IMG/VR virus record: IMGVR_UViG_3300031963_005661 | Span: 26,857-90,856 of that record | Reading direction: 5' to 3' (one strand) | From: a virus | Length of the DNA stretch: 64,000 nt | In this document: positions 43,801-51,300 of the stretch, piece after piece | Layout: each line of letters starts with the position of its first letter | How positions within the stretch are numbered: the stretch's first letter is position 1 | Made by a program: the position numbers and the translations under genes | Notes under the pieces: generated by a model | The model's database searches: none | Told to the model about the DNA's origin: nothing | Seen by the model: the letters and a program-made list of their open reading frames with translations, nothing else

Positions 43801-43988
43801 TCCGTCTTAGCATGAAGTATATCACCAGCAACAAGGATAACCCCGTCAGTTAAATCTGTCTGACGGAGTTGCTGGTAGAATGTATTAAATGCTTCCCGAT
43901 ATTCTTCGTGACGCTTGAAAAGACGGATGTGAATATCTGCGGTATGTGCGATTGTTCGTAACTTCTTAAATGGTACGTCAATTCTCAT
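40824..43988 (-). CDS. Single-chain Mre11-Rad50 (SbcD-SbcC; T4 gp47-gp46) recombination nuclease
   Basis: 1054 residues combining what T4 encodes as gp47 and gp46. Residues 1-330 are an Mre11-type phosphoesterase: TADIH (D18, H20), AGDILH (D56), GNHD (90-93), an LYHGPVHG motif near 170 and LLGDIH near 205. A linker (about 330-370) leads into a Rad50-type ATPase: NMFSYGENNEIDF, Walker A FAQNASGKSS (near 409, with Ala for the first Gly), long coiled coils around a CNVC zinc hook (near 727), signature SSGMERF (near 965) and Walker B NFMIIDEGLGTLD (near 991). It should process DNA ends for recombination-dependent replication. Start overlaps the primase stop (ATGA). Confidence 0.92.
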   Translation of the reverse strand: MRIDVPFKKLRTIAHTADIHIRLFKRHEEYREAFNTFYQQLRQTDLTDGVILVAGDILHAKTDMSPEMVELASEFLRNLADIAPTFIIAGNHDLNLSNMNRLDSLTPIIKNLNHPNLHYFKHSDIYQVADVDFAVFSILDDRDQWPVVEDCRKNVRKIALYHGPVHGAQTDVKYVITNRHVDVTTFEGYDAVLLGDIHKYQVLQESNPVIVYSSSLIQQNHGETVTGHGWCLWNVEECTHVFKELPNAYGYYTLELVEGKINFPIDMPKNVRLRLFTGNADTSLIKKTTAALRKRYNVIELSINKNRFNNSSPSYRKGTHITTDVTNVNTQNSLIQDWIERNHETVDDELMKKVVSVNNKLNAQISHEDHSRNIHWRPLKFTFSNMFSYGENNEIDFENMHGIHGIFAQNASGKSSSMDALIFCLYDKTPRAFRGDHIMNNRKDTFECELKFEIDQETYFIRRTGTRKKTGDVKVDVSFWKEHSDGTHTSLNGEDRRDTNANIRNYVGSYEDFVLTTLSSQTANALFIDKSHSERKDLLIQFMGLNIFDKLFDTANEESKEISGALKKFKKIDFDQTLSDTQTKLENAKVQHEMVETTITEIKGEREVLDGKLRDWQTQKKPVPNIELNLDKLQQKLVETNKLITQHTESRADAETRLQELHSTITEKTQQVVDANVPELRQSVEEYNRLSALFNKGTAALKLTTSKVTEKEKFKTKLESYKYNPDCNVCVENNKSIIEDMESVTHELVDLYELQTKQEDAVNEIKQQMEPLVDKVNLCAYYEKIQSEVQQLQKKASGLELDIQKLITSIEKCDRNREQIEKDIELHKVNEENIKHNKTVDEHISHVEYDISVNKKTMDKLEKQLRELHGEIKVLEATKTDILNQIKEAEELEDTYEAYKYYMEAVGRDGVPYELMSRAIPAIESEINNILTQIVEFTISLEVDGKNILGKLNYDHERIWPLENSSGMERFISSLAIRVALLNASNLPKPNFMIIDEGLGTLDPENLSAMGTMMGILKSQFDFLILISHLDTARDMVDKVIEIKREDGFSYINV

Positions 43989-44896
43989 ATATTCTGTAAC
44001 CTGCCACCAATATAGTCTTTAAATGTTGTTGCAGACCCACGTTCGATGCATTCCCACGTATCCTTGAAACCTAACTCCGAAGGGTCTTTCTTGTCAAGGT
44101 TTACCAGCCTTACATTCATCTCATATGTATTTAACGTTTGTTCGATTTCACGTGCATCGTTTAATGCATCATCATCCAGTACGACATAGACATCTTTGAC
44201 TTTGTTCTTCACCATTTGCTTCAATAGCTTTTTAGGTACGAACTTACCCAAAAGTGGCACGGCGTTTCGACGAATGGCGATAGCATCGAACACACCTTCA
44301 CACAGCACCAACGGCATCTTCCAATTAATTTGATTCTCGAACATCACCACATTTTTTGAGACAGGTGGGTTCTTATATTTCATCCCGCCATCATAGAAAC
44401 TGCGGGCGATAAAATAATTTAGCTTGTTATTTGTATCGTACGACGGGATAATAATACGATTCGCATACGGACCATCAACTGTGTATCCCATCTGATATCT
44501 GATAATATCGTATCCCGTAATTCCTCTGTTCTTCATATACCGAACAGCGTGCTTATAGTGAAGATTTTTTGATGGAATCCACAATGGCTTGAAACCAGGC
44601 GGGAGATAAAGGTCAGTAACTTCGTCCGCTGTTTCTACATAGTTCCGTACTTGGTCATCGGACAGAAGCGACTTTAGCTCCTTCATTTGGGAAGGAGATA
44701 CATCCAGTCTCTTAAATAGTGTTATTAAAGAACGTCCTTTAGCCCCACAATGCCAACAATGAAAAACATTTTTTAACAAATTGACAGCGAATTTTCTCTT
44801 ATGATTATGGCAAAAAGGACATTGGAAATAGTGCTCACCATTTCCAAACTGTTTAAAATCACCTAATATTTGCGACAAAAGAGAGATTAGATTCAT
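43985..44896 (-). CDS. 61: DNA primase (T4 gp61-like, zinc ribbon plus TOPRIM)
   Basis: 303 residues (T4 gp61: 342). A CHC2-type zinc ribbon is formed by C26-x2-C29 and C47-x2-C50 (YFQCPFCHNHK; VFHCWHCGAKG). The middle (RYMKNRGITGYDIIRYQMGYT, NRIIIPSYDTNNKLNYFIARSFYDGGMKYKNP) is the usual bridge of phage primases. The TOPRIM domain has LVLCEGVFDAIAIRR (near 195) and VYVVLDDDALNDA (near 242). It makes RNA primers with the replicative helicase. The ribosome-binding site is held in a 15-bp hairpin (44879-44917). Downstream it overlaps the nuclease gene, so primer synthesis and end processing are made together. Confidence 0.93.
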   Translation of the reverse strand: MNLISLLSQILGDFKQFGNGEHYFQCPFCHNHKRKFAVNLLKNVFHCWHCGAKGRSLITLFKRLDVSPSQMKELKSLLSDDQVRNYVETADEVTDLYLPPGFKPLWIPSKNLHYKHAVRYMKNRGITGYDIIRYQMGYTVDGPYANRIIIPSYDTNNKLNYFIARSFYDGGMKYKNPPVSKNVVMFENQINWKMPLVLCEGVFDAIAIRRNAVPLLGKFVPKKLLKQMVKNKVKDVYVVLDDDALNDAREIEQTLNTYEMNVRLVNLDKKDPSELGFKDTWECIERGSATTFKDYIGGRLQNI

Positions 44897-44917
44897 AATA
44901 GAAATCTAACCTCTCTT
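44879..44917 (-). promoter_or_regulatory. Hairpin covering the primase ribosome-binding site and start codon
   Basis: Arms 44879-44893 and 44903-44917 pair over 15 positions (one G-U in the mRNA) with a 9-base loop. The GAGAGG Shine-Dalgarno is inside the 5' arm and the AUG (44896-44894) is the last three bases of the loop. In the minus direction the 3' arm is followed by UUUUGUCG. It could block initiation, act as an attenuator, or be a dyad operator. Confidence 0.65.
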
Positions 44918-44931
44918 CTATAAATTGTCAA
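44903..44931 (-). promoter_or_regulatory. Possible sigma70-type promoter overlapping the primase hairpin
   Basis: Minus strand TTGACA (44931-44926), 17 bases, then TAGATT (44908-44903). The -35 box is perfect and the -10 is 4/6. The start site would fall on the primase ATG, giving a leaderless message, so function is doubtful unless the inverted repeat here is an operator. Confidence 0.3.
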
Positions 44932-44937
44932 GTTTTC

Positions 44938-45288
44938 TTATTCAACTTCTTTTTTATTAACCAGTTGAAAGAAGTGCTCTGCGGGAATAACCACGTACAC
45001 TGGTGTATTATTTCTCTTAAAGAAGAGAACGGGAGTCGTTCCTTCTTTCGTATTCCCTTCTGCTTGTTCCAGAGAAGCCCAGATGTTCATCTTTTCTTGG
45101 TTCTTACATTCTGGAGAGTAGGGAAATACCTTCCGCGCCGCAGGTGACAACTTAATATCTGTTCCACTATCACCCATCAAGGTTGAAACCACATCATCTG
45201 GTTCCAATTGTGTGAAGTTTTCTAAAATCATATCTCGTACTGCGTTTTGTAACCGCTTACCTTTATTTTTTGCACTACGTGGTTTCAT
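44938..45288 (-). CDS. PD-(D/E)XK-type nuclease, possible Holliday-junction resolvase
   Basis: 116 residues, MKPRSAKNKGKRLQNAVRDMIL, with GAGG before the ATG. The N-terminal basic helix with a conserved Glu/Asp region, then MGDSGTDIKLSPAAR (catalytic Asp) and FPYSPECKNQEK (E-x-K), gives the PD-(D/E)XK signature. LFFKRNNTPVYVVIPAEHFF is the closing strand-helix unit. Such short enzymes in T4-like aquatic phages often serve as resolvases in place of T4 gp49. Position directly upstream of primase and the Mre11-Rad50 fusion supports a recombination or replication role. The family is fairly sure; the exact substrate is not. Confidence 0.75.
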   Translation of the reverse strand: MKPRSAKNKGKRLQNAVRDMILENFTQLEPDDVVSTLMGDSGTDIKLSPAARKVFPYSPECKNQEKMNIWASLEQAEGNTKEGTTPVLFFKRNNTPVYVVIPAEHFFQLVNKKEVE

Positions 45289-45305
45289 CGTAACCTCTTA
45301 TAACA

Positions 45306-45680
45306 TTAACTGTTTGTATTATATAATGCGCCTGGTGTGTTTCTAATTTCGTTTGAAGTTGCGTATTTAGTAGAATCGGTTCCTTGTGCGTTGTATAAGT
45401 GTACTACTTTAGACTTAAATGTTTTTAACGGACTGTTAATTAAAGTACTATAATATTTGAATGCCGAGGTAGTGTTGAATGTTCCATTAGTTGCATCATC
45501 AGCTGCCGCTTGTGTAACCGTCTTGTTGTGTGGGTCACGATTTCTAACTTCTGATTGATACGTGTTTGGTAAAAAGTCTACCGCAACTTTACCTTCGGTT
45601 TGTTCTCTAGGTGTTTTATTGGTACCTAAAGTATTTCCGTTTTTAAAATTCCAATTGTTGTATAAGTCTAGTAATGACAT
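45306..45680 (-). CDS. Small protein of unknown function at the end of the baseplate/tail operon
   Basis: 124 residues (MSLLDLYNNWNFKNGNTLGTNKTP), rich in Asn, Thr and Ser, with no predicted membrane segment and little regular periodicity. Readable pieces are SEVRNRDPHNKTVTQAAADDATNGTF and SAFKYYSTLINSPLKTFKSKVVHLYN. It lies 8 bases after the stop of a surface-type protein and is the last gene before the replication block, so it probably belongs to the virion operon. No family recognised. Confidence 0.55.
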   Translation of the reverse strand: MSLLDLYNNWNFKNGNTLGTNKTPREQTEGKVAVDFLPNTYQSEVRNRDPHNKTVTQAAADDATNGTFNTTSAFKYYSTLINSPLKTFKSKVVHLYNAQGTDSTKYATSNEIRNTPGALYNTNS

Positions 45681-45688
45681 AAAAATCC

Positions 45689-46510
45689 TCAGGTATCAAA
45701 TTTAACAACAAACGTTTGCGTGCTGTAATCTGTGCGTTGGATTGGGTTCGACAGTTTAGCTACCGCCACCAATTCATGGTCTTGATTATATAACCCGATT
45801 GAAGTGATATATGGATATAAACTTTGGGAAGCCATCAATACTAACGGTGTTTCGGTTGACCCAGTAATCATCTTTTTTGTGGCAGATGGATTATATACCG
45901 AGTATAGAAAGTCTGTTGGGTTTAGCTTAACTTTAACAGAATGTTCAAACAATTTTACCGAGGATGTGAACTGTATGTTTACGTTGGTTCCGCTGACGAT
46001 ACACATTCCACCACTTGTAATTTCACCCGAGACTCCGGTGAGTGGCTTAATAACTGCTATACCTTTATCGTAAAAGATTCTGCCGATATTATATCCAACA
46101 CCCGACTGTGATATAAATATATTTCCAGTAGAATCATCATATGATGACGATGTACCAATAGAAATAGTAAATGTACCAGGTTTTATTTCTTCTCCAACAA
46201 GGTCTTGTGTTGCACTTACTACAAACACCGACCCCGATGGTGAGTACGAAGAAGATTGAATTCCATATGATGTATATGGAATCGGTGAGTAAAACGATTG
46301 AACTATAGAATCATATAATTCATGCTCATCGTTTTGTACACGTAACCCGCTTCCAGTTACATACTGCTTACCAAATAGAACTTTTACATCAATAGAGTTT
46401 GATGTAGACCCGGAAACATACGTGTAGCTATGTTGGGCATATGTTCGAAATGGTGTTACAGTGTACTCAGTAGGAGCAAGAGACTTAAACGCAGTAACAG
46501 GAAGAGTCAT
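45689..46510 (-). CDS. Virion surface-type protein, paralogue of the next gene upstream
   Basis: 273 residues (MTLPVTAFKSLAPTEYTVTPFR). The C-terminus YPYITSIGLYNQDHELVAVAKLSNPIQRTDY...VVKFDT matches the C-terminus of the neighbour at 46533-47594 (IGLYNDANELLAVAKLSRPIQKS...VRLDY). Both share YVSGSTSNSIDVKVLFG/SGEFYYDL-type and SVFVVSATQD/EDIYVINVQR-type strands (the positions where the proteins recall using existing ORF homologues). The two are a tandem duplication. The fold should be mostly beta. I recall proteins of this type as structural proteins of marine phages. Position on the virion is unknown. Confidence 0.65.
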   Translation of the reverse strand: MTLPVTAFKSLAPTEYTVTPFRTYAQHSYTYVSGSTSNSIDVKVLFGKQYVTGSGLRVQNDEHELYDSIVQSFYSPIPYTSYGIQSSSYSPSGSVFVVSATQDLVGEEIKPGTFTISIGTSSSYDDSTGNIFISQSGVGYNIGRIFYDKGIAVIKPLTGVSGEITSGGMCIVSGTNVNIQFTSSVKLFEHSVKVKLNPTDFLYSVYNPSATKKMITGSTETPLVLMASQSLYPYITSIGLYNQDHELVAVAKLSNPIQRTDYSTQTFVVKFDT

Positions 46511-46532
46511 AATTGTCCACCCGAAAAGCGGT

Positions 46533-47594
46533 TTAGTAGTCTAAGCGAACGCGAATCAATGCTTCTTTATCTGTACTCTTTTGGATTGGTCTACTGAGTT
46601 TTGCTACTGCCAATAATTCATTTGCGTCATTGTATAGTCCAATTGTGGTTGGATATGTAATTGGATTATTATTAAGGAACGGTGTGAGTGGCGTTTGTGG
46701 ATTTGACCCACTATAGTATGTTGGATTATTGGAGTAGTTATAGTTTCCGTTCTTCAAACGTATGAAGTAGTTATTTGATGTAATCTTTTCTGCGGAACGT
46801 GCGATGAATGGTGAGCCCGCTGCCATAGAAGAAGAGATTGAACGAACTAAACCTTCGTGTTGGTACTGATAAGTAGTAATACCACTGCCCGTATATGGCG
46901 CAAATGGGCGAGAGGTAGAGGTTCTAATGTTGTTTGAAGGAGTAATAAACCCAACCGACGAACTGACCACGGAAGGACGTAGTACGATAACACCGTAGTC
47001 TGGGAACACTAATCCATATACTGTACTGTCACTCGTTGCAATCCCCGCATCAAGTGTACCAGAGCGAATATTGTACACATTGTTTGCAACAAGGTTTCCA
47101 ACAACAGCGGTTCCAAGACCACTATCGTCAATAAAGGTACGGATGCCGCGTGATCCCGACAATCCTAATTGCCAGTTGCCTGGGTCAATTGCTTGCTTCA
47201 AACGTGAACGTTGTACGTTGATGACGTAAATATCTTCCGAATCTACTTCGTTAAATGAGAATAAGGAAACGTCTTTACTCAACAAAATATTACGATACTG
47301 AGCGTACGTAACTTGTGTAGGCAATGTTGATGTATTTAATGAAGTAAGCGGAGGAGAACCCGCTCCACTTACGTGTCCGTATGCTACAGAGAATTGAATG
47401 TCAGACGAAGTGGTATCTACCCCGTTATAGAGGTCATAATAAAACTCACCAGAATTTGCAAATTGTACACTTGAAGTGTATATTGCTGAAAGACTTCCCG
47501 TGTCTCCTGACCACATCCCCGTAGTTACTTCATTACTACGTAATGATGTTATGTCACTGCCGGTATCTAAGGTTGTAAAAATACTATATGGCAT
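46533..47594 (-). CDS. Virion surface-type protein, paralogue of the downstream gene
   Basis: 353 residues (MPYSIFTTLDTGSDITSLRSNEVT). Features are GEFYYDLYNGVDTTSSDIQFSVAYGH, IYVINVQRSRLKQAIDPGNWQLGL, YGLVFPDYGVIVLRP, EKITSNNYFIRLKNGNYNYSNNPTYY and the C-terminal GLYNDANELLAVAKLSRPIQ module shared with the gene at 45689-46510. The RSRLKQAIDPGNWQL-to-VLRP part resembles structural proteins of marine T4-like phages, as I recall. Mostly beta structure; no catalytic motif. It lies between the LTNRGRELL-type protein and its own paralogue in a single operon. Confidence 0.68.
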   Translation of the reverse strand: MPYSIFTTLDTGSDITSLRSNEVTTGMWSGDTGSLSAIYTSSVQFANSGEFYYDLYNGVDTTSSDIQFSVAYGHVSGAGSPPLTSLNTSTLPTQVTYAQYRNILLSKDVSLFSFNEVDSEDIYVINVQRSRLKQAIDPGNWQLGLSGSRGIRTFIDDSGLGTAVVGNLVANNVYNIRSGTLDAGIATSDSTVYGLVFPDYGVIVLRPSVVSSSVGFITPSNNIRTSTSRPFAPYTGSGITTYQYQHEGLVRSISSSMAAGSPFIARSAEKITSNNYFIRLKNGNYNYSNNPTYYSGSNPQTPLTPFLNNNPITYPTTIGLYNDANELLAVAKLSRPIQKSTDKEALIRVRLDY

Positions 47595-47606
47595 GTGATA
47601 TTCCTA

Positions 47607-48263
47607 TTATGCGATTGTTAACGTAAAGTTATATACGGCACCGGATTCTGCACCAAAAATTGTAACAGAGGTTGATCCGGTCTTTGTTTTAGAACTAATC
47701 TTAAATGATAGCCCATTGGCAACGATTGACCCTCTACTATTTGCAGGAACTATTCCTGTATTCGGTGTTACTACTTGTACTTCTGCTAATGAACTATCTG
47801 CCAAAAGAATTGTATAACTAGTCTCAGTTTTTGAAGGAGAAGTAGAGGTGTATGTAGTAATAGGTGTAACGGTAATATTGGTAGTTCCCGATGTACCGGT
47901 TCTATAAATAGTAAGTGTACCGCTTGTTGGGATTGATGTTCCTTGAATTTCAATTTGAGGAATGATTGGCGTTCCTGCAGTTTGCGATAATTCAGGTTCA
48001 GTAATCGTTACCAACTTATACCGCATGATTTGCGTTTCGTCAGGAGTTGCCTCTAATACGGGCATGTTTTCAATAATTGCACCGTAATAGTTTGACCCTA
48101 GTGGGTGAGCGGTATTATAAAGACCGTAATCCACTTCGTCATCTGCGACTGCGAACTTGGTAATTTGGAAATTACCCGTGCCGGTCCCTTGCGACAAGAG
48201 TTCCCGTCCACGATTGGTTAAAATAGCGTCCACGGTAATTGTGGATTTATCTAGGTATCCCAT
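47607..48263 (-). CDS. Conserved virion protein (LTNRGRELL...ADDEVDYGLYN family)
   Basis: 218 residues. The first 85 residues carry a pattern I know from structural proteins of many aquatic phages: MGYLDKSTITVDAILTNRGRELLSQGTG, then FQITKFAVADDEVDYGLYNTAHP and IIENMPVLEATPDETQIMRYKL. The rest is Thr/Ser-rich beta structure, including an Ig-like stretch (VVTPNTGIVPANSRGSIVANGLSFKISSKTKTGS). It has a possible promoter (TATACTTATAG near 48294-48306) and GGAG upstream, so it may open a separate late unit of three or four surface proteins. Confidence 0.72.
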   Translation of the reverse strand: MGYLDKSTITVDAILTNRGRELLSQGTGTGNFQITKFAVADDEVDYGLYNTAHPLGSNYYGAIIENMPVLEATPDETQIMRYKLVTITEPELSQTAGTPIIPQIEIQGTSIPTSGTLTIYRTGTSGTTNITVTPITTYTSTSPSKTETSYTILLADSSLAEVQVVTPNTGIVPANSRGSIVANGLSFKISSKTKTGSTSVTIFGAESGAVYNFTLTIA

Positions 48264-48293
48264 ATTTCTTAATCTCCTGAGTAAGGTACATCT

Positions 48294-48306
48294 ACTATAA
48301 GTATAA
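48294..48306 (-). promoter_or_regulatory. Possible promoter element
   Basis: TATACTTATAGT on the minus strand, about 30 bases before the ATG at 48263. It can be read as an ACTTATA variant of the repeated late element or as a sigma70 -10 (TATACT) with TTGACT 15 bases upstream, which is a short spacer. Confidence 0.3.
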
Positions 48307-48326
48307 AGTAATTTAATTTAAGTCAA

Positions 48327-51300
48327 TTATTTTACGTTTAACTGACCGCCGCCACCAAAGGTAATGGTGTCCATTTGTTCTGGAATTTGGACGGTGCCGC
48401 CGCCACCAGAGGTAGTTTGTGTGGTGTTTGTGTTTACCACCACATTAAATTCACTAGAAATTGATACACTAAATGGTGGCTTATTGTCAAACGTACTATT
48501 GGTATCTCGGCATCCTAGATAATTTCTACGCTTTAGTGCAGTATTATTGTCTCTACTGAACTTGTAATGGCGGGGGAGGTACCCCATCGGCGATAGATTA
48601 TCCGGTTCGTATGCGAAATAATCAAATTCAATTTCAGACGTTATTGATGCACCGGTTTGATTATTAATGGTATAGTAGATATTAGACCCTTGGGTTTGCA
48701 TCAATACATATGGAAATACAGCCGGTATTTCTTCAAGTAAACCATCAAATAGAACTCCAGAACTTCCACTCGGAAGTGTAGTAAAATCACGTGAGATATC
48801 TGTACTTCTATCTACATCCGAGGCGTACATACGGACTCTCAATCCCGGCGCACCCGATACCCCATAAAGACTGAATATATTGGCTATCTTAATTACACCC
48901 GTTGTTCCTTGAGCAGAAGAACCCGATTCGTATGTAGTCTGTGCTATTTTGGTGATATTTCTTCCATATTCTAATGCAATAGAACTTGATGGAAGTAATG
49001 TTACCTTTGCATACACTCTGTCTATCGGTGAATCGGTTCTGGTGTCTAATCGAACAGTGTATAATTGTCTGTATGGTGTATAAATATCGTAATAATATTT
49101 TCCACTTTCTTTATGAAAATAACTGGTTGTTCCAACTTCTGTCAAGTCTGACCGTGGTGAAATGTTGTAGAATGGTGTAAGTGTATTATCTTCACCGCCT
49201 AACCGTGATGCAATTCCAAGATATGGGTTGCGAGCATAACCAGCGGAAAGTGTATTAGTTCCGACACTTGTATCTATTGTAAGTGCTTCTATGGAACTGA
49301 ACGAGCTATTATTGTCTAATAAGGATGATGTAACGTTTGAATTACCGATAACTTGTTTTACTTTTCGGAATGGTGGTAACTTTGACGAAAGCGTACTGTC
49401 AACCACATTGACCGTATCAGTTACCGGCAATATCCCATCAATTGGTAATGTGTAGGAACTTGCAGATGGTAATAAACTAAACTTTGCAAAGTTTGCAGAG
49501 AAGTCATATGCCCCAACCGCACTGGAACCAGACCCAGACACATATGCGTCAAAGTCTCTTGTATTACTACCATCGACTCTGGTTGAGCGAACTAATGTAT
49601 CCTTGTTACGTGATAGGATAGATGATTCAATTACTATTCCATCTAGCAACTTAGCACGGGCAGGCGCCATATCATCAGCCAATTCACTCGGACCTTGTAC
49701 CAAATCCTTAAAGAATCTAGTATATTCGTTTGGATTTACAGTTTTATTAAAATATTTCTTATATTGCCGTTGTAAAATGTCGAGGCTACTGTATACAGAC
49801 CCCGTGGTGTAGCGAGGACTACCGATGATGTTGTTAACGTCCACCACGCCCATCGACCGCATAATATTTTGATTAATAAAATCTACTGGTGAGATATTAA
49901 ATGCAACTATATTTTGTCCACCAATATATTGCTTGTCTTCAATTTGTTTTATACTGACCTTTGAACTAAGTACTTTACTTCCACTTTCATCAATAAATTG
50001 CTTACTGAATACTGGTGCCGGCGCGACAACAACCTTATTGTTGGTATATGAGGTAGAACCGACAATTGGGGTAAATTGCTTAACCGTACGAGAAATTCTC
50101 TTGAAGGATGCGGTTGTAAATCCAGTAGCAGGTAATGTAGATACAATAGATACATTTTGATACGGACTTTCGTTAGTTACAGATGCAGTGATTGATGATA
50201 GCGGTTGACTGAATGGTACGTGTACAAATAATGTTGCGTATGACGAAGTATAACTATTTCCGTAATACGAACCCGGATCGTATGCTTGTGAGATAAAATC
50301 GTCATCTGAGATATTTTCTCCCCAAACTCTAATTTCATCTATAATACCGTCAAATTTACCACTAAGCTTAATAGAACCAGACCCACCAACATAAGCATAT
50401 GTGGTACTGTTCCATAACGAAGAAAGATTTACTGATGCGGATTCTTGGAATAATATTTGGTCACCGTCCGTTTGTACGATGGTAATATCTCCAGATTGAC
50501 TACGTAACATAATGTTTGTGTAGTCATCACTGAACAATGGGAAATAACTACTGGTTGCGATAATAGTTCTTCCAGACCCACTTACTACGTGAATTTTACC
50601 ATATTCTGTTTTTGACGCAGATGGATGTGGAATTAAATCAATTGCCCAAGTATCACTCGTAACAAGAGAACTGCTTTGTACTCTATTTGGTACAAATCGT
50701 AGTTGTAGGGTTGACGCAGTTATAGAAGAAGAAACGAACGGAACTCTGACGAAGTTATCGACCGACGCGGTAAATTGTAGCCCATACGTTAGTTCATCGG
50801 ACTTAATATAATTACCTGCTACGGGATATGTAGTTTCTTTAATTTGTAGAACGGGTGAACTAATCCCGTACGTATTTAATAATGCATCAAATGATGTACG
50901 TGACCCCTTGGTTTTATTGAAGTAAACCATACTGTGCAAGAACCGCTTCCACGTTTCTGCTACATATGCACGTGAACCGGTTTCACCGGTAAATTGTGCA
51001 TTGAATGTTTGTAGATTTTCAAGCGCATACACATTAGGTAACTTTAAACCAAATGATTGTGCCACTTCATACACTTGGTCCATCGTTAGTTCTTGCAACG
51101 GGTCTATCTTAGTTGAATAGATATTATGGAACTGGTCAATGTATACCTTGATATTATCCATCAAGTGACCGACCATCGCAAAAAACATCAAGAATTCATC
51201 CGATTCCGCATCTTCTTGAATGTGATTCGGTAAACTCTTTATTAAATAATTTGGATTATTGTCATCATATCGTTCAGCAATGCCTTGCTGCATCGTTAGC

